From positions 46,261 to 110,260 of the forward strand of contig JAFDVI010000023.1 in the NCBI GenBank assembly GCA_018269055.1: DNA of 64,000 bases. Direction: 5' to 3'. This stretch comes from Acidobacteriota bacterium (lineage in GTDB: Bacteria > Acidobacteriota > Blastocatellia > RBC074). A program made the translations under genes and the position numbers. The number at the start of each line of letters is the position of its first letter. Position 1 is the first letter of the stretch. Under the pieces are notes generated by a model that saw only the letters and a list, made by a program, of their open reading frames with translations, did not search any database and was not told where the DNA came from. Shown piece after piece: positions 18,293 to 26,414 of the stretch.

Positions 18293-19612
18293 ATGCCTTC
18301 TCTTCGCTGTATAAACTGCCAAACCGAATTTCAGAGCACTTCACGAATTTACACTTGTTCAAATTGTTCGGGTTTGCTGGATGTCGTTTACGACGTGAGC
18401 GAATTTTCCGGCGAACGCCTGATGAGCGTTTGGGATTGGCGACGCGCTTCGCCCAAAGCCATTGACCAGAGCGGCGTGTGGCGCTTCCGCGAGTTATTGC
18501 CGGAAGCTGATGAATCCGAAATCATCACCTTGACCGAAGGCAATACACAGATTTGGGATGCGCCGCGTTCAGCGAGCTACGCAGGAATGCATCGGCTGGC
18601 GTTCAAGCATCTGGGGATGAATCCGACCGGTTCGTTCAAAGATTTGGGAATGACGACCGGCATCACCCAAGCCAAACGGTTGGGGGCAACCAGCGTAGCT
18701 TGCGCCAGCACAGGCAACACATCGGCTTCGATGGCGGCCTATGCGGCGCGCGCCGGAATGAAATCGTTTGTGTTCATTCCTTCGGGGCAAATCGCGCTTG
18801 GAAAATTGTCGCAGGCACTGGATTACGGTTCGCAAGTCTTGCAACTAGAAGGTGATTTTGATGATGCGATGCGACTGGTTCGCGAAATCGCCAACGAAAC
18901 GCCAATTTACCTGCTGAATTCGGTCAATCCGTTTCGCCTGGAAGGCCAGAAAACCATTGCCTTTGAACTCCTGCAACAACGCGGTTGGCAAGCGCCGGAT
19001 CGCATTGTCGTGCCGGGCGGAAATTTGGGTAATTCATCAGCGATTGCCAAAGGCTTTCACGAATTGCTGGAACGCGGCATTATGGAAAAGATGCCGAAGA
19101 TCACCATCATTCAGGCCGAAGGCGCGAATCCGTTGTTCAAAATGTGGCAACGTTCCAACGCCGGAACGGAAGACGTGACTTTTGAACCTGTGCCACAGGC
19201 GTTCACGATGGCTTCTGCGATCAAGATCGGCAATCCGGTTTCCTGGCCAAAAGCGATGCGCGCATTGCGCTGGTCTGGCGGCGAAGTTGAATCGGTGACC
19301 GAACAGGAAATTGCCGACGCCAAAGCCATTATCGGCAGCGACGGCATCGGTTGCGAACCGGCTTCGGCGGTGACGCTGGCGGGCATCAAAAAACTGGTCG
19401 CCGCCGGAACGATCAATCCGGAAGAAGATGTGTTGGCGATTTTGACTGGCCACGTGCTGAAAGACCCGGATTACACCGTCAATTACCATCGCGGTACGCT
19501 TGGGTACACGGATAAAACCGGACAGAAAGTTGAACTGCAATCGAATTACGCCAATGCCTTCACGCAAGTCCCGGCGGAGCGCAACGCGATTCTGAAAGCT
19601 CTGGGGTTTTGA
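18293..19612 (+). CDS. thrC: Threonine synthase
   Basis: 439 residues; PLP-dependent conversion of O-phosphohomoserine to threonine. The N-terminus has a rubredoxin-like zinc pair (CINCQTEF...CSNCSGLLDV), common in the longer class of threonine synthases. The PLP lysine is in NPTGSFKDLGM, and CASTGNTSASMAAYAARAG and VPGGNLGNSSAI supply the phosphate and substrate loops. It is the third gene of the asd-lysC-thrC set; homoserine dehydrogenase and homoserine kinase are not in the window. The ATG at 18293 follows directly after the heptamer inverted repeat and no clear ribosome site is visible, so the start is slightly uncertain. Confidence 0.94.
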   Translation: MPSLRCINCQTEFQSTSRIYTCSNCSGLLDVVYDVSEFSGERLMSVWDWRRASPKAIDQSGVWRFRELLPEADESEIITLTEGNTQIWDAPRSASYAGMHRLAFKHLGMNPTGSFKDLGMTTGITQAKRLGATSVACASTGNTSASMAAYAARAGMKSFVFIPSGQIALGKLSQALDYGSQVLQLEGDFDDAMRLVREIANETPIYLLNSVNPFRLEGQKTIAFELLQQRGWQAPDRIVVPGGNLGNSSAIAKGFHELLERGIMEKMPKITIIQAEGANPLFKMWQRSNAGTEDVTFEPVPQAFTMASAIKIGNPVSWPKAMRALRWSGGEVESVTEQEIADAKAIIGSDGIGCEPASAVTLAGIKKLVAAGTINPEEDVLAILTGHVLKDPDYTVNYHRGTLGYTDKTGQKVELQSNYANAFTQVPAERNAILKALGF

Positions 19613-19645
19613 TGTTTTGGATTTTGGGGATAGGCAGGAAAGGGA

Positions 19646-19720
<75 letters not shown>

Positions 19721-19882
19721 ATCTGAAGAATTTTATAAGTGCAAAGATTGATTTCGAGCAATGTTTACAGGCTTGTAATCAGGATTGGAACCAAGTATCC
19801 CTTGCCGAAACGAGCGCGTATGCTCCCATAGTTCATTGGTTCCGTCAAGACCCTGTCCAAACTCGCTGAAGGAGGCAAATCA

Positions 19883-20677
19883 ATGTACGCGATGAAATCC
19901 ATGCTGCTCGGAATGCTGCTCTTGGGCGCTGCTTTGACGATTGTTTGGGGCAGGCAATCCGACAACTCCAAATCGAAAGCTTTGGCGAAAATGCTGGCGC
20001 AATCTCAACAATTGGTTCTGGTTGTGAGCAAGGACTGGAACGCCGTTGACGGCGAATTGAGGCAATATGAACGCGCATCGAATGGGCAGGCCTGGTTGCC
20101 CAAGTTTAACCGCTTTGCCGTAGTTGTTGGCCGCAACGGAATGGCCTGGGGAAAAGGGCTGCACGGCGATCCGGCGACGCTGGCCGAACCGGGTGATCCC
20201 ATCAAAAAAGAAGGCGACGGGCGAGCGCCAGCAGGTATTTTCAAGCTGAGTTCGTCGTTCGGTTACGCGCCAAAAGAAAACAATGGCCTGGTGAAATTGC
20301 CTTATTTTCAGGCCACGACGATGTCTGAATGCGTGGATGATGTGCGTTCGCGTTATTACAACCGTTTGGTTCAGCGCGACAAAATTGCCAAGCCAGATTG
20401 GAAAAGCGCCGAACAGATGCGGCGCAATGACGAACTGTACCGCTGGGGCGTGGTTGTGGATCACAATGCCGACAAACCCGAAGCCGGTGCGGGTTCCTGC
20501 ATCTTCCTGCACACCTGGAGCGGCGCAGGAAAGGGAACTGCCGGTTGCACCGCAATGGAACCGAAACGAATCGAAGGGTTGTTGGTGTGGCTGGATCCGA
20601 AAAAGAATCCCGTATTGGTTCAGCTTCCGCAATCTGAATTTGAACGCTTGCGTGAATCTCTGGGGTTGCCGCGCTAA
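19883..20677 (+). CDS. L,D-transpeptidase (YkuD-type) family secreted protein
   Basis: 264 residues with a signal peptide (MLLGMLLLGAALTIVWG) after a start preceded by GAAGGAGG. The catalytic block is GSCIFLHTWSGAGKGTAGCTAM: a His followed about ten residues later by the Gly-Cys nucleophile, as in YkuD enzymes, although the usual final Arg is replaced. DGRAPAGIFKLSSSFGYAP corresponds to the conserved 'P-x-G-x-F' strand upstream. Such enzymes cross-link peptidoglycan 3-3 or attach proteins to it in the periplasm. It overlaps the convergent flavoprotein gene by four bases. Confidence 0.8.
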   Translation: MYAMKSMLLGMLLLGAALTIVWGRQSDNSKSKALAKMLAQSQQLVLVVSKDWNAVDGELRQYERASNGQAWLPKFNRFAVVVGRNGMAWGKGLHGDPATLAEPGDPIKKEGDGRAPAGIFKLSSSFGYAPKENNGLVKLPYFQATTMSECVDDVRSRYYNRLVQRDKIAKPDWKSAEQMRRNDELYRWGVVVDHNADKPEAGAGSCIFLHTWSGAGKGTAGCTAMEPKRIEGLLVWLDPKKNPVLVQLPQSEFERLRESLGLPR

Positions 20678-21840
20678 ACGGCTCCGGCGGCGAAGCCCGA
20701 AGCCCACGCCCACTGAAAGTTGAAGCCGCCCAAATGGCCTGTCACGTCCACGACTTCGCCGATGAAAAACAGTCCTGGAACTTGCCGCGACTCCATTGTT
20801 TTCGATGACAGTTCGTCCGTGTCCACGCCGCCTGCGGTGACTTCGGCCTTACGGTGGCCTTCCGTGCCGTCGGGCATGATTCGCCAGTGGTGGATTCGGT
20901 CGGCAATGATTCGCAGTTCCTTGTTCGAGTATTGCCGCATCGGTTTGGAATCGCCCTGCATTGCCGCCCAGGCCTGTGCAAACCGCTGCGGCCAAACCTG
21001 GCCCAAAACAGTTTTCAATTCCTTCGAGCTGTCGCGCTCGGCTGATAAAAATTCCTCCGCGTTCACTTCCGGCAGCAAATCAATTTCAATCGCTTCGCCG
21101 GAATTCCAATACGATGAAATTTGCAGAATCGCGGGGCCGCTCAAGCCTTGATGCGTGACCAGAATATTTTCGCGGAATCGCTGTTTGCCGAGTTTGACCA
21201 GCGCATCTACGGAAATTCCGCTCAGCGGACTGAGCACATTGCGGTCACTTTCCGCCAACGTGAACGGCACCAACGCGGGCTTGGTTTGCGTGACTTTTAA
21301 ACCGAACTGGCGCGCCACCCGATGACCGAAATCCGTCGCGCCCATTTTCGGAATTGAAAGTCCGCCTGTCGCCACAACCAGCGCTTCGCTTTCAAATCGT
21401 CCCTGATTGGTTTCGACGATGAAGTTATCACCAAGCTTGTCCACGGAATGGACGCAGCAGTTGACGCGGATTTCGACATTGGCGCGGCGGCATTCCTCCA
21501 GCAGCATCCCGACGATTTGTTGCGACCCGTCATTGCAAAACAATTGGCCCAGCTTCTTTTCGTGATAGGCGATGCGATGTTTTCGGACGAGTTCGATGAA
21601 ATCCCGCGGCGTGTAGCGAGCGAGCGCCGATTTATGGAAATTCGGATTGCGCCCGATGAAGTTTTCCGGCGCGGTGTGCAGATTGGTGAAATTGCAGCGC
21701 CCGCCGCCGCTGATCAAAATCTTTTTGCCGACTTTTTCAGCGCGTTCAATCACCAGCACCGAGCGGCGGCGCTGGCCTGCGGTCAAGGCGCAAAACAATC
21801 CCGCTGCGCCTCCGCCGATGACAATCACATCTGTTTTCAT
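20674..21840 (-). CDS. HI0933/YhiN-type FAD-dependent oxidoreductase
   Basis: 388 residues. The dinucleotide-binding motif VIVIGGGAAGLFCALTAGQR is at the N-terminus, followed by KVGKKILISGGGRCNFTN, the hallmark of the HI0933/BaiN family. VVATGGLSIPKMGATDFGHRVA and the C-terminal VTAGGVDTDELSSKTMESR...GLFFIGEVVDVTGHLGGFNFQWAWASG complete the flavoprotein fold. Cytosolic; the physiological substrate of most members is unknown, and some reduce bile-acid-type enones. It stands alone, convergent with the transpeptidase and divergent from efp. Confidence 0.92.
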   Translation of the reverse strand: MKTDVIVIGGGAAGLFCALTAGQRRRSVLVIERAEKVGKKILISGGGRCNFTNLHTAPENFIGRNPNFHKSALARYTPRDFIELVRKHRIAYHEKKLGQLFCNDGSQQIVGMLLEECRRANVEIRVNCCVHSVDKLGDNFIVETNQGRFESEALVVATGGLSIPKMGATDFGHRVARQFGLKVTQTKPALVPFTLAESDRNVLSPLSGISVDALVKLGKQRFRENILVTHQGLSGPAILQISSYWNSGEAIEIDLLPEVNAEEFLSAERDSSKELKTVLGQVWPQRFAQAWAAMQGDSKPMRQYSNKELRIIADRIHHWRIMPDGTEGHRKAEVTAGGVDTDELSSKTMESRQVPGLFFIGEVVDVTGHLGGFNFQWAWASGFAAGAV

Positions 21841-21938
21841 TGGTTGTGGTTTTTGAGAAGTAGTTTACCGAAGCCGTAGATTAGCATATCTTGTTTGCCT
21901 TCCTGACTGATCATCTTCACCAATTTATTGAGGAACCA

Positions 21939-22517
21939 ATGGCACTAATTGGAGCGAACGAACTGAAACGTAAGATGCTGATTTCCGTCGAAGGTCAGCC
22001 GTACACCGTGGTCGAAGTCTTTTTTGCCAGCCCTAGCGCGCGCGGCGCTTCGACGATGGTACGCACGAAGTTGCGGCATCTGTTGACCGACGCCGTGCAG
22101 GAAAAATCCTTTAAGACCAGCGAAAAGTTTGAAGAACCGGACGTCGCTTTGTCGCCCGCGTCGTTTCTGTACTCGGACGGCGACGGCTATCATTTCATGG
22201 ACGATGAATCCTACGAACAATTCGCGCTGACCGAAGAGCAATTGGGCGACGACCGTTATTACCTGAAAGACGGCATTTCGTTGCAGGTGCGTAAATACAA
22301 TGGCGACCCGATTGCGCTGCAATTGCCGCCGCACGTGGATTTGACCGTGACGGATGCCGAACCCGGCGTGCGCGGCGATTCGGCTTCGGGCGGAACGACG
22401 AAAGCGGCGACGCTGGAAACCGGCTTGGTCGTTCGCGTGCCGCTGTTTATCAAAGACGGCGAACTCGTCCGCATCAACACGCAGACGGGCGAATTTGTCA
22501 GTCGCGCTAAAGAGTAA
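21939..22517 (+). CDS. efp: Elongation factor P family protein with YeiP/EfpL-like tip loop
   Basis: 192 residues from the ATG at 21939 (GAGGAACCA just upstream); the open frame extends 16 codons further without support. Three OB/KOW-like domains are evident: an N-terminal KOW (NELKRKMLISVEGQPYTVVEV), a middle OB fold (FLYSDGDGYHFMDDESYEQ) and a C-terminal EF-P domain (PPHVDLTVTDAEPG, LETGLVVRVPLFIKDGELVRINTQTGEFVSRA). The loop that reaches the peptidyl-transferase centre reads SPSARGASTM, close to the SPTARGAATL loop of E. coli YeiP, not the PGKGQAF loop of canonical EF-P. An Arg should therefore replace the modifiable Lys, and the loop appears two residues longer. Predicted to relieve ribosome stalling. 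Confidence 0.93.
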   Translation: MALIGANELKRKMLISVEGQPYTVVEVFFASPSARGASTMVRTKLRHLLTDAVQEKSFKTSEKFEEPDVALSPASFLYSDGDGYHFMDDESYEQFALTEEQLGDDRYYLKDGISLQVRKYNGDPIALQLPPHVDLTVTDAEPGVRGDSASGGTTKAATLETGLVVRVPLFIKDGELVRINTQTGEFVSRAKE

Positions 22518-22529
22518 GCAAAGAAAATC

Positions 22530-22604
22530 AACTACGAATGAGCACGAATTATCACGAATAAGTTTTGGTTCGTGATTTGTGGTCATTCGTGAACATTCGT
22601 AGTT
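22530..22604. repeat. Inverted repeat with CACGAA words after efp
   Basis: AACTACGAATG at the left end is exactly inverted as CATTCGTAGTT at the right. Between them each arm carries degenerate repeats of the word CACGAA with about ten-base spacing. It could act as a terminator-like hairpin for efp, but the long degenerate arms look more like a dispersed element. Confidence 0.8.
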
Positions 22605-22616
22605 AAAGATTTGGTT

Positions 22617-23582
22617 ATGGAAAAACTTCGATGGGGATTGATCGGTTGTGGAGACATTTCGCGCAAGCGGGTCGCTCCGGCGCTGGTCTCACTGGAAACC
22701 TGTGAACTGGTTGCCGTCAATCGAGCGCGAACCGGTTTGGCCGAAAGCTTTGCGCGCGAATTCGGCGCTTCACGTTGGTACGCCGATTGGCGGGAACTGA
22801 TTGCGGATGAAGAGCTTAACGCAATCTATATCGCCACGCCGGTTTCTCTGCATGTGGAGCAAACCATTGCCGCCGCCGAAGCCGGGAAGCACGTGCTTTG
22901 CGAAAAGCCGATGGCGATGAATGTTGTCGAATGCGACCGGATGATTGCCGCTTGCCGGGCGAACGGCGTCAAACTCGGCATTGCCTATTACCGACACTTT
23001 TATCCGGTCCTGCAGCGGGCAAAGGCGCTCATCGCATCGGGCGAAATCGGCAAACCCGTGGTTGCGCAAATCAACGCCTTTGAGCGATTCAATCCACAAC
23101 CCGGCGAAGACCGGCACTGGTTGTTGGAGCGCGCCAAAGCCGGCGGCGGCCCGATGATGGATTTTGGTTGTCATCGCATCGAAGTGCTGATGAATCTGTT
23201 TGGCGATATTCGCCGGACGAAAGGCCTGACCGGGCGCGCACTGTTTGACCGCGAAGTCGAAGACACCAGCATCGCCAGTTTTGAATTCGCTTCGGGCTTG
23301 CAGGCTGCGCTGACCGTGACGCACGCTTCGTTTGAATCCCAGGACACGCTGGACATTTTCGGCAGCGAAGGTTCATTGCACGTTCCAGCGCTTAACCGTG
23401 GAGAGCTTCGGGTCAAAACTTCGGCAGGAGAACGAACGGAGCAGCATCCGCCGCACACGAACATTCATTTGCCGCTGATTGAAGATTTTGCGCTGGCAGT
23501 GATGGAAAACCGCGAGCCGAAAGTTGGCGGGGCAATAGGCCGCGAAGTCGCACGCATCGAGGATGTGATTTATGCGAATTGA
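22617..23582 (+). CDS. Gfo/Idh/MocA family NAD(P)-dependent oxidoreductase
   Basis: 321 residues from the ATG at 22617. The N-terminal Rossmann domain starts LRWGLIGCGDISRKRVAPAL; the family motif CEKPMAMNVVECDRMI supplies the conserved Lys of the 'EKP' signature, and the C-terminal domain has GGGPMMDFGCHRIEVLMNLFGDI, where the His is the usual catalytic residue. These enzymes oxidise or reduce sugars, inositols or sugar nucleotides. No signal peptide, so cytoplasmic. The 12-base gap to yceH suggests co-transcription, but no functional link is obvious. Confidence 0.92.
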   Translation: MEKLRWGLIGCGDISRKRVAPALVSLETCELVAVNRARTGLAESFAREFGASRWYADWRELIADEELNAIYIATPVSLHVEQTIAAAEAGKHVLCEKPMAMNVVECDRMIAACRANGVKLGIAYYRHFYPVLQRAKALIASGEIGKPVVAQINAFERFNPQPGEDRHWLLERAKAGGGPMMDFGCHRIEVLMNLFGDIRRTKGLTGRALFDREVEDTSIASFEFASGLQAALTVTHASFESQDTLDIFGSEGSLHVPALNRGELRVKTSAGERTEQHPPHTNIHLPLIEDFALAVMENREPKVGGAIGREVARIEDVIYAN

Positions 23583-23594
23583 AAAGGAGCAGTT

Positions 23595-24260
23595 ATGGCC
23601 GTTGCGTTGAACGAATATGAATTGCGTGTTGTGGGCGCCTTGGTCGAAAAAAGCATCTCCACGCCGGATTATTACCCGATGACGCTGAATGCGCTGGTCA
23701 ATGCCTGCAACCAGAAAAACCACCGCGACCCGGTGACCAGTTACGACGAAGCGACAGTCGTCCGCGCGCTGGACAGTTTGCGCGACAAAAAACTGGCCTA
23801 TACCTTTCACGGCTCAGATGCGCGCGTGCCGAAATACGGCCATTTGTTCAACAAAGCTTACGAACTCGACGAAGCCGAAAACGCAGTGATGACCGTGCTG
23901 GCTTTGCGCGGGCCGCAAACGCCGGGTGAGCTTCGTTCACGCACGGCGCATTTGCACAATTTCGACAACCTGCCCGAAGTCGAAACCACGCTTCACAATT
24001 TGTCGTTGCGCGCGGAGCCGTTGGTTGTGAAGTTGCCTCGACAACCGAATTCCCGCGAATCGCGCTTTGCGCATTTGCTCAGCGGCGACATCAACATCGA
24101 AGAAATGGCCGCGGCCCTGGAAAAATCCGAAGCGTTAGCTTCACGTGGCAGTGGCGGCAACGAACGCATGACCAAGCTGGAAGAAGAAGTCACCTCGCTT
24201 CGACAAAAGCTGGCGGATTTGGAACAAAAGTTTGCTGAATTCAGAAAGCAATTTGAATAA
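23595..24260 (+). CDS. YceH family protein (DUF480)
   Basis: 221 residues; the start is preceded by AAAGGAGCAG. The sequence LNEYELRVVGALVEKSISTPDYYPMTLNALVNACNQKNHRDPV is the signature opening of the YceH/DUF480 family, which folds as paired winged helices. QTPGELRSRTAHLHNFDN marks the second winged helix. The C-terminus after residue 180 is an alpha-helical coiled coil (KLEEEVTSLRQKLADLEQKF), which would support dimerisation. Function is unknown beyond likely nucleic-acid or protein binding. It follows the oxidoreductase by 12 bases. Confidence 0.93.
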   Translation: MAVALNEYELRVVGALVEKSISTPDYYPMTLNALVNACNQKNHRDPVTSYDEATVVRALDSLRDKKLAYTFHGSDARVPKYGHLFNKAYELDEAENAVMTVLALRGPQTPGELRSRTAHLHNFDNLPEVETTLHNLSLRAEPLVVKLPRQPNSRESRFAHLLSGDINIEEMAAALEKSEALASRGSGGNERMTKLEEEVTSLRQKLADLEQKFAEFRKQFE

Positions 24261-24343
24261 GTAAGTTCCTGGTTTCGCCGCCGGCGGCTGAGCCGCAGCT
24301 TGACGACTAAGCCAGGGGCTATCTTTTGAAAGGAAATAAGAAA

Positions 24344-25558
24344 ATGAAAAAACAAAATTTGATAGCTCTGTTTTTGATGCTTGCGGGATTGGCTGGCGGC
24401 GCGTTGGCGCAGCAGCCGCAATATCAACAAGCCCGACAGGAAGATCGCAATTTGATCCAGCGCGAATTGCGCACGCGGATTTCCGCGGACGAACGTCGGG
24501 ATTACGACGTGCAAATTGACCGTGCGGAAACCTGGTACATCAGCCGCAATGAAAGCGGCATTCGCGGACGCGCGCGGATCAATTCCAATCGTTCCAACGA
24601 TTGGCGGACAATTACCTTTGAGGGCGTGATTGATATGCGCCGCAATATTGTCAACAACCTGCGATGGCAATATGACAATCAGTATGACCGGCGCGATGAT
24701 CGCTATGGCCAGCAACCACAATATGGTCAACAACCGCAGTATGGCCAGCAACAAACCGGTGTTGTGCGCACCGGACGATACGAAATTGAGTTGGTTGCCA
24801 CCCGGCGGATGCTTTCGGTCAGCACCGATGGACGGACTGTCGTGCAGGCTTCGGGCAACGGGCGGCTTTCGCAATGGGACATCGAAGACGCTGGCAACGG
24901 TTATTACTACATTACGTCAGTCAGCAGCGGAGAAGCGATGACTGCTTCCGGTCGGGGCGAAAACGGCGACACGGTCGTGCTGGCCAGATTGCGGCGCGGC
25001 GATCAAAATCAAATGTGGCAGATTCGCCAGGGGCCGGACAACGGCTATTACTTCACCACGCAGCGTGGAAAGGCGTTGGATTCGCCGTCCAGCGCGCGGA
25101 GCGAAGGGGGCCGGATGCAGATTTACAATTCCAACAGCGAAGCCAATCAGCGCTTTGTGTTGCGGTCAGTGGATAATTACGGCGGGCGCGACCAAAATTA
25201 CAACCGTGATCGTGATTATCGTGGCCGGGATCGCGACCAAAGTTTCGGCGGTTACGGGCAGCAAGTGGGGAGCCTGGTCTGGCGCGGTCGCGTGGATGAC
25301 GTGACGGTGCTGGAAATCCGCGACCGAACGGTTCGCGCTCGCGTCGTTTCAGGCCAACCGGCTCAGCAAATCAGTTCCAATTTCAGTTCGGCGTTGCCCA
25401 GAAACGAGGTGAACGTCACCGTGGACAAACGCAGAGGCCGCGGCGAAGTTCGGGTTGTCCAACAACCGAGCCGCAGCAACGGCTACACTGCAATGATTGA
25501 GATTCGGGATTCTTCCGGAGGCTCTTCGGATTACGAGATTGAAGTTCGCTGGAATTGA
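24344..25558 (+). CDS. Secreted ricin-type beta-trefoil lectin protein with Q/Y-rich repeat
   Basis: 404 residues from the ATG at 24344, after GAAAGGAAATAAG. A signal peptide (IALFLMLAGLAGGALAQ) is followed by a small domain of about 90 residues, then a low-complexity segment in which YGQQPQ is repeated three times (24704-24752; 18-base units). Next is a RICIN-like domain (GRYEIELVATRRMLSV, QWDIEDAGNGYYYITSV, NQMWQIRQGPDNGYYFTTQRGKALDS, NQRFVLRS). A second charged low-complexity linker (RDRDYRGRDRDQ) leads to a C-terminal beta domain. Probably binds carbohydrate outside the cell. The DNA repeat suggests length variation. Convergent with the TonB-type gene over a shared terminator. Confidence 0.8.
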   Translation: MKKQNLIALFLMLAGLAGGALAQQPQYQQARQEDRNLIQRELRTRISADERRDYDVQIDRAETWYISRNESGIRGRARINSNRSNDWRTITFEGVIDMRRNIVNNLRWQYDNQYDRRDDRYGQQPQYGQQPQYGQQQTGVVRTGRYEIELVATRRMLSVSTDGRTVVQASGNGRLSQWDIEDAGNGYYYITSVSSGEAMTASGRGENGDTVVLARLRRGDQNQMWQIRQGPDNGYYFTTQRGKALDSPSSARSEGGRMQIYNSNSEANQRFVLRSVDNYGGRDQNYNRDRDYRGRDRDQSFGGYGQQVGSLVWRGRVDDVTVLEIRDRTVRARVVSGQPAQQISSNFSSALPRNEVNVTVDKRRGRGEVRVVQQPSRSNGYTAMIEIRDSSGGSSDYEIEVRWN

Positions 25559-25582
25559 TCCGGGAAACGAAGAAGTGAAATC

Positions 25583-25609
25583 GGGCGCTCTTTGCGGAAA
25601 GGAGCGCCC
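25583..25609. terminator. Hairpin terminator shared by two convergent genes
   Basis: GGGCGCTC pairs with GAGCGCCC across an 11-base loop, followed on the plus strand by TTTCC. It lies between the ricin-lectin stop and the stop of the convergent TPR-TonB gene. Confidence 0.75.
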
Positions 25610-25618
25610 TTTCCAATT

Positions 25619-26380
25619 TCAATACAATGTGAAGTTGAATTCGATGTTGCCCCGGACGCTGGCCGGTTCGCCGTCTTTAAGTGCGGGTTGGAAGCGAATT
25701 TTCTTCACGGCTTCAATCGCACTACGAGTCAATCCATCCGGGAGACTGCGAACGACGGTAATATCCGTGATTTCGCCTTCGCTGGTGAAAACGACGCTGA
25801 GCACAACAGTTCCCTGAGTCTGATTCAAGCGGCCAATTTCAGTGTACTTTGCTCGTTCGCGATAACTGATCGTCGGGCGCAAATTGGCTGCGACGCGTAA
25901 TGGCTTTGACGGTTTCGCTTCCTTTACTTCAATCGGTAATCGTTCCCCGGCGGGAAGCTGGTATTTTTCTATGGCTTCCTGCGGAAACAAATCGAGCAGG
26001 TAAAGCGCCAATTCCCGATTTTTTCCTTCCAGCAAGTGGTACTGCCTTACTACTGCTTCCAGGTTTTTCATCTCCAGATAGGTTTTTCCGATTTCATACT
26101 GTGCGAAAGGCGGATCAGCCTGAACCTGGGAAGCCTGCTCGAAAGCCGCGATGGCGTTTTCATACTGTTTCGCTTTGCGGTAACTGAGGCCAAGCCGGAA
26201 ACGAGGGCTGAAGTCTTTGGGATGTTTTTCCGCCAGTCGTGTGTACAGTTCAATGGCTTTCTGGTAATCGCCCTTTGAATAGGCTTCACGGGCGTCGCCG
26301 TAATCCTTGTCTTGAACAGCGAAGGAATTTGTCGCTGGCGCAAACGCGAGCAACAACGAAAAACAAATTGCTGCGATCAT
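25619..26380 (-). CDS. TPR protein with C-terminal TonB-like domain
   Basis: 253 residues; the start is preceded by GGAGGATTTT. A signal peptide (ICFSLLLAFAPATNSFA) is followed by about three tetratricopeptide units (AREAYSKGDYQKAIELYTRLAEKHP, RFRLGLSYRKAKQYENAIAAFEQA, AQYEIGKTYLEMKNLEAVV). After a linker the C-terminal 80 residues form a TonB C-terminal domain (GTVVLSVVFTSEGEITDITVVRSLPDGLTRSAIEAVKKIRFQPA). This architecture is common in Acidobacteriota, where such proteins are labelled energy transducer TonB, although they lack the N-terminal anchor and Pro-rich span. A periplasmic binding or scaffold role is more likely than true energy transduction. Confidence 0.85.
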   Translation of the reverse strand: MIAAICFSLLLAFAPATNSFAVQDKDYGDAREAYSKGDYQKAIELYTRLAEKHPKDFSPRFRLGLSYRKAKQYENAIAAFEQASQVQADPPFAQYEIGKTYLEMKNLEAVVRQYHLLEGKNRELALYLLDLFPQEAIEKYQLPAGERLPIEVKEAKPSKPLRVAANLRPTISYRERAKYTEIGRLNQTQGTVVLSVVFTSEGEITDITVVRSLPDGLTRSAIEAVKKIRFQPALKDGEPASVRGNIEFNFTLY

Positions 26381-26414
26381 AAAATCCTCCTTGATGGCTG
26401 CCAGAGGAGTTGGC

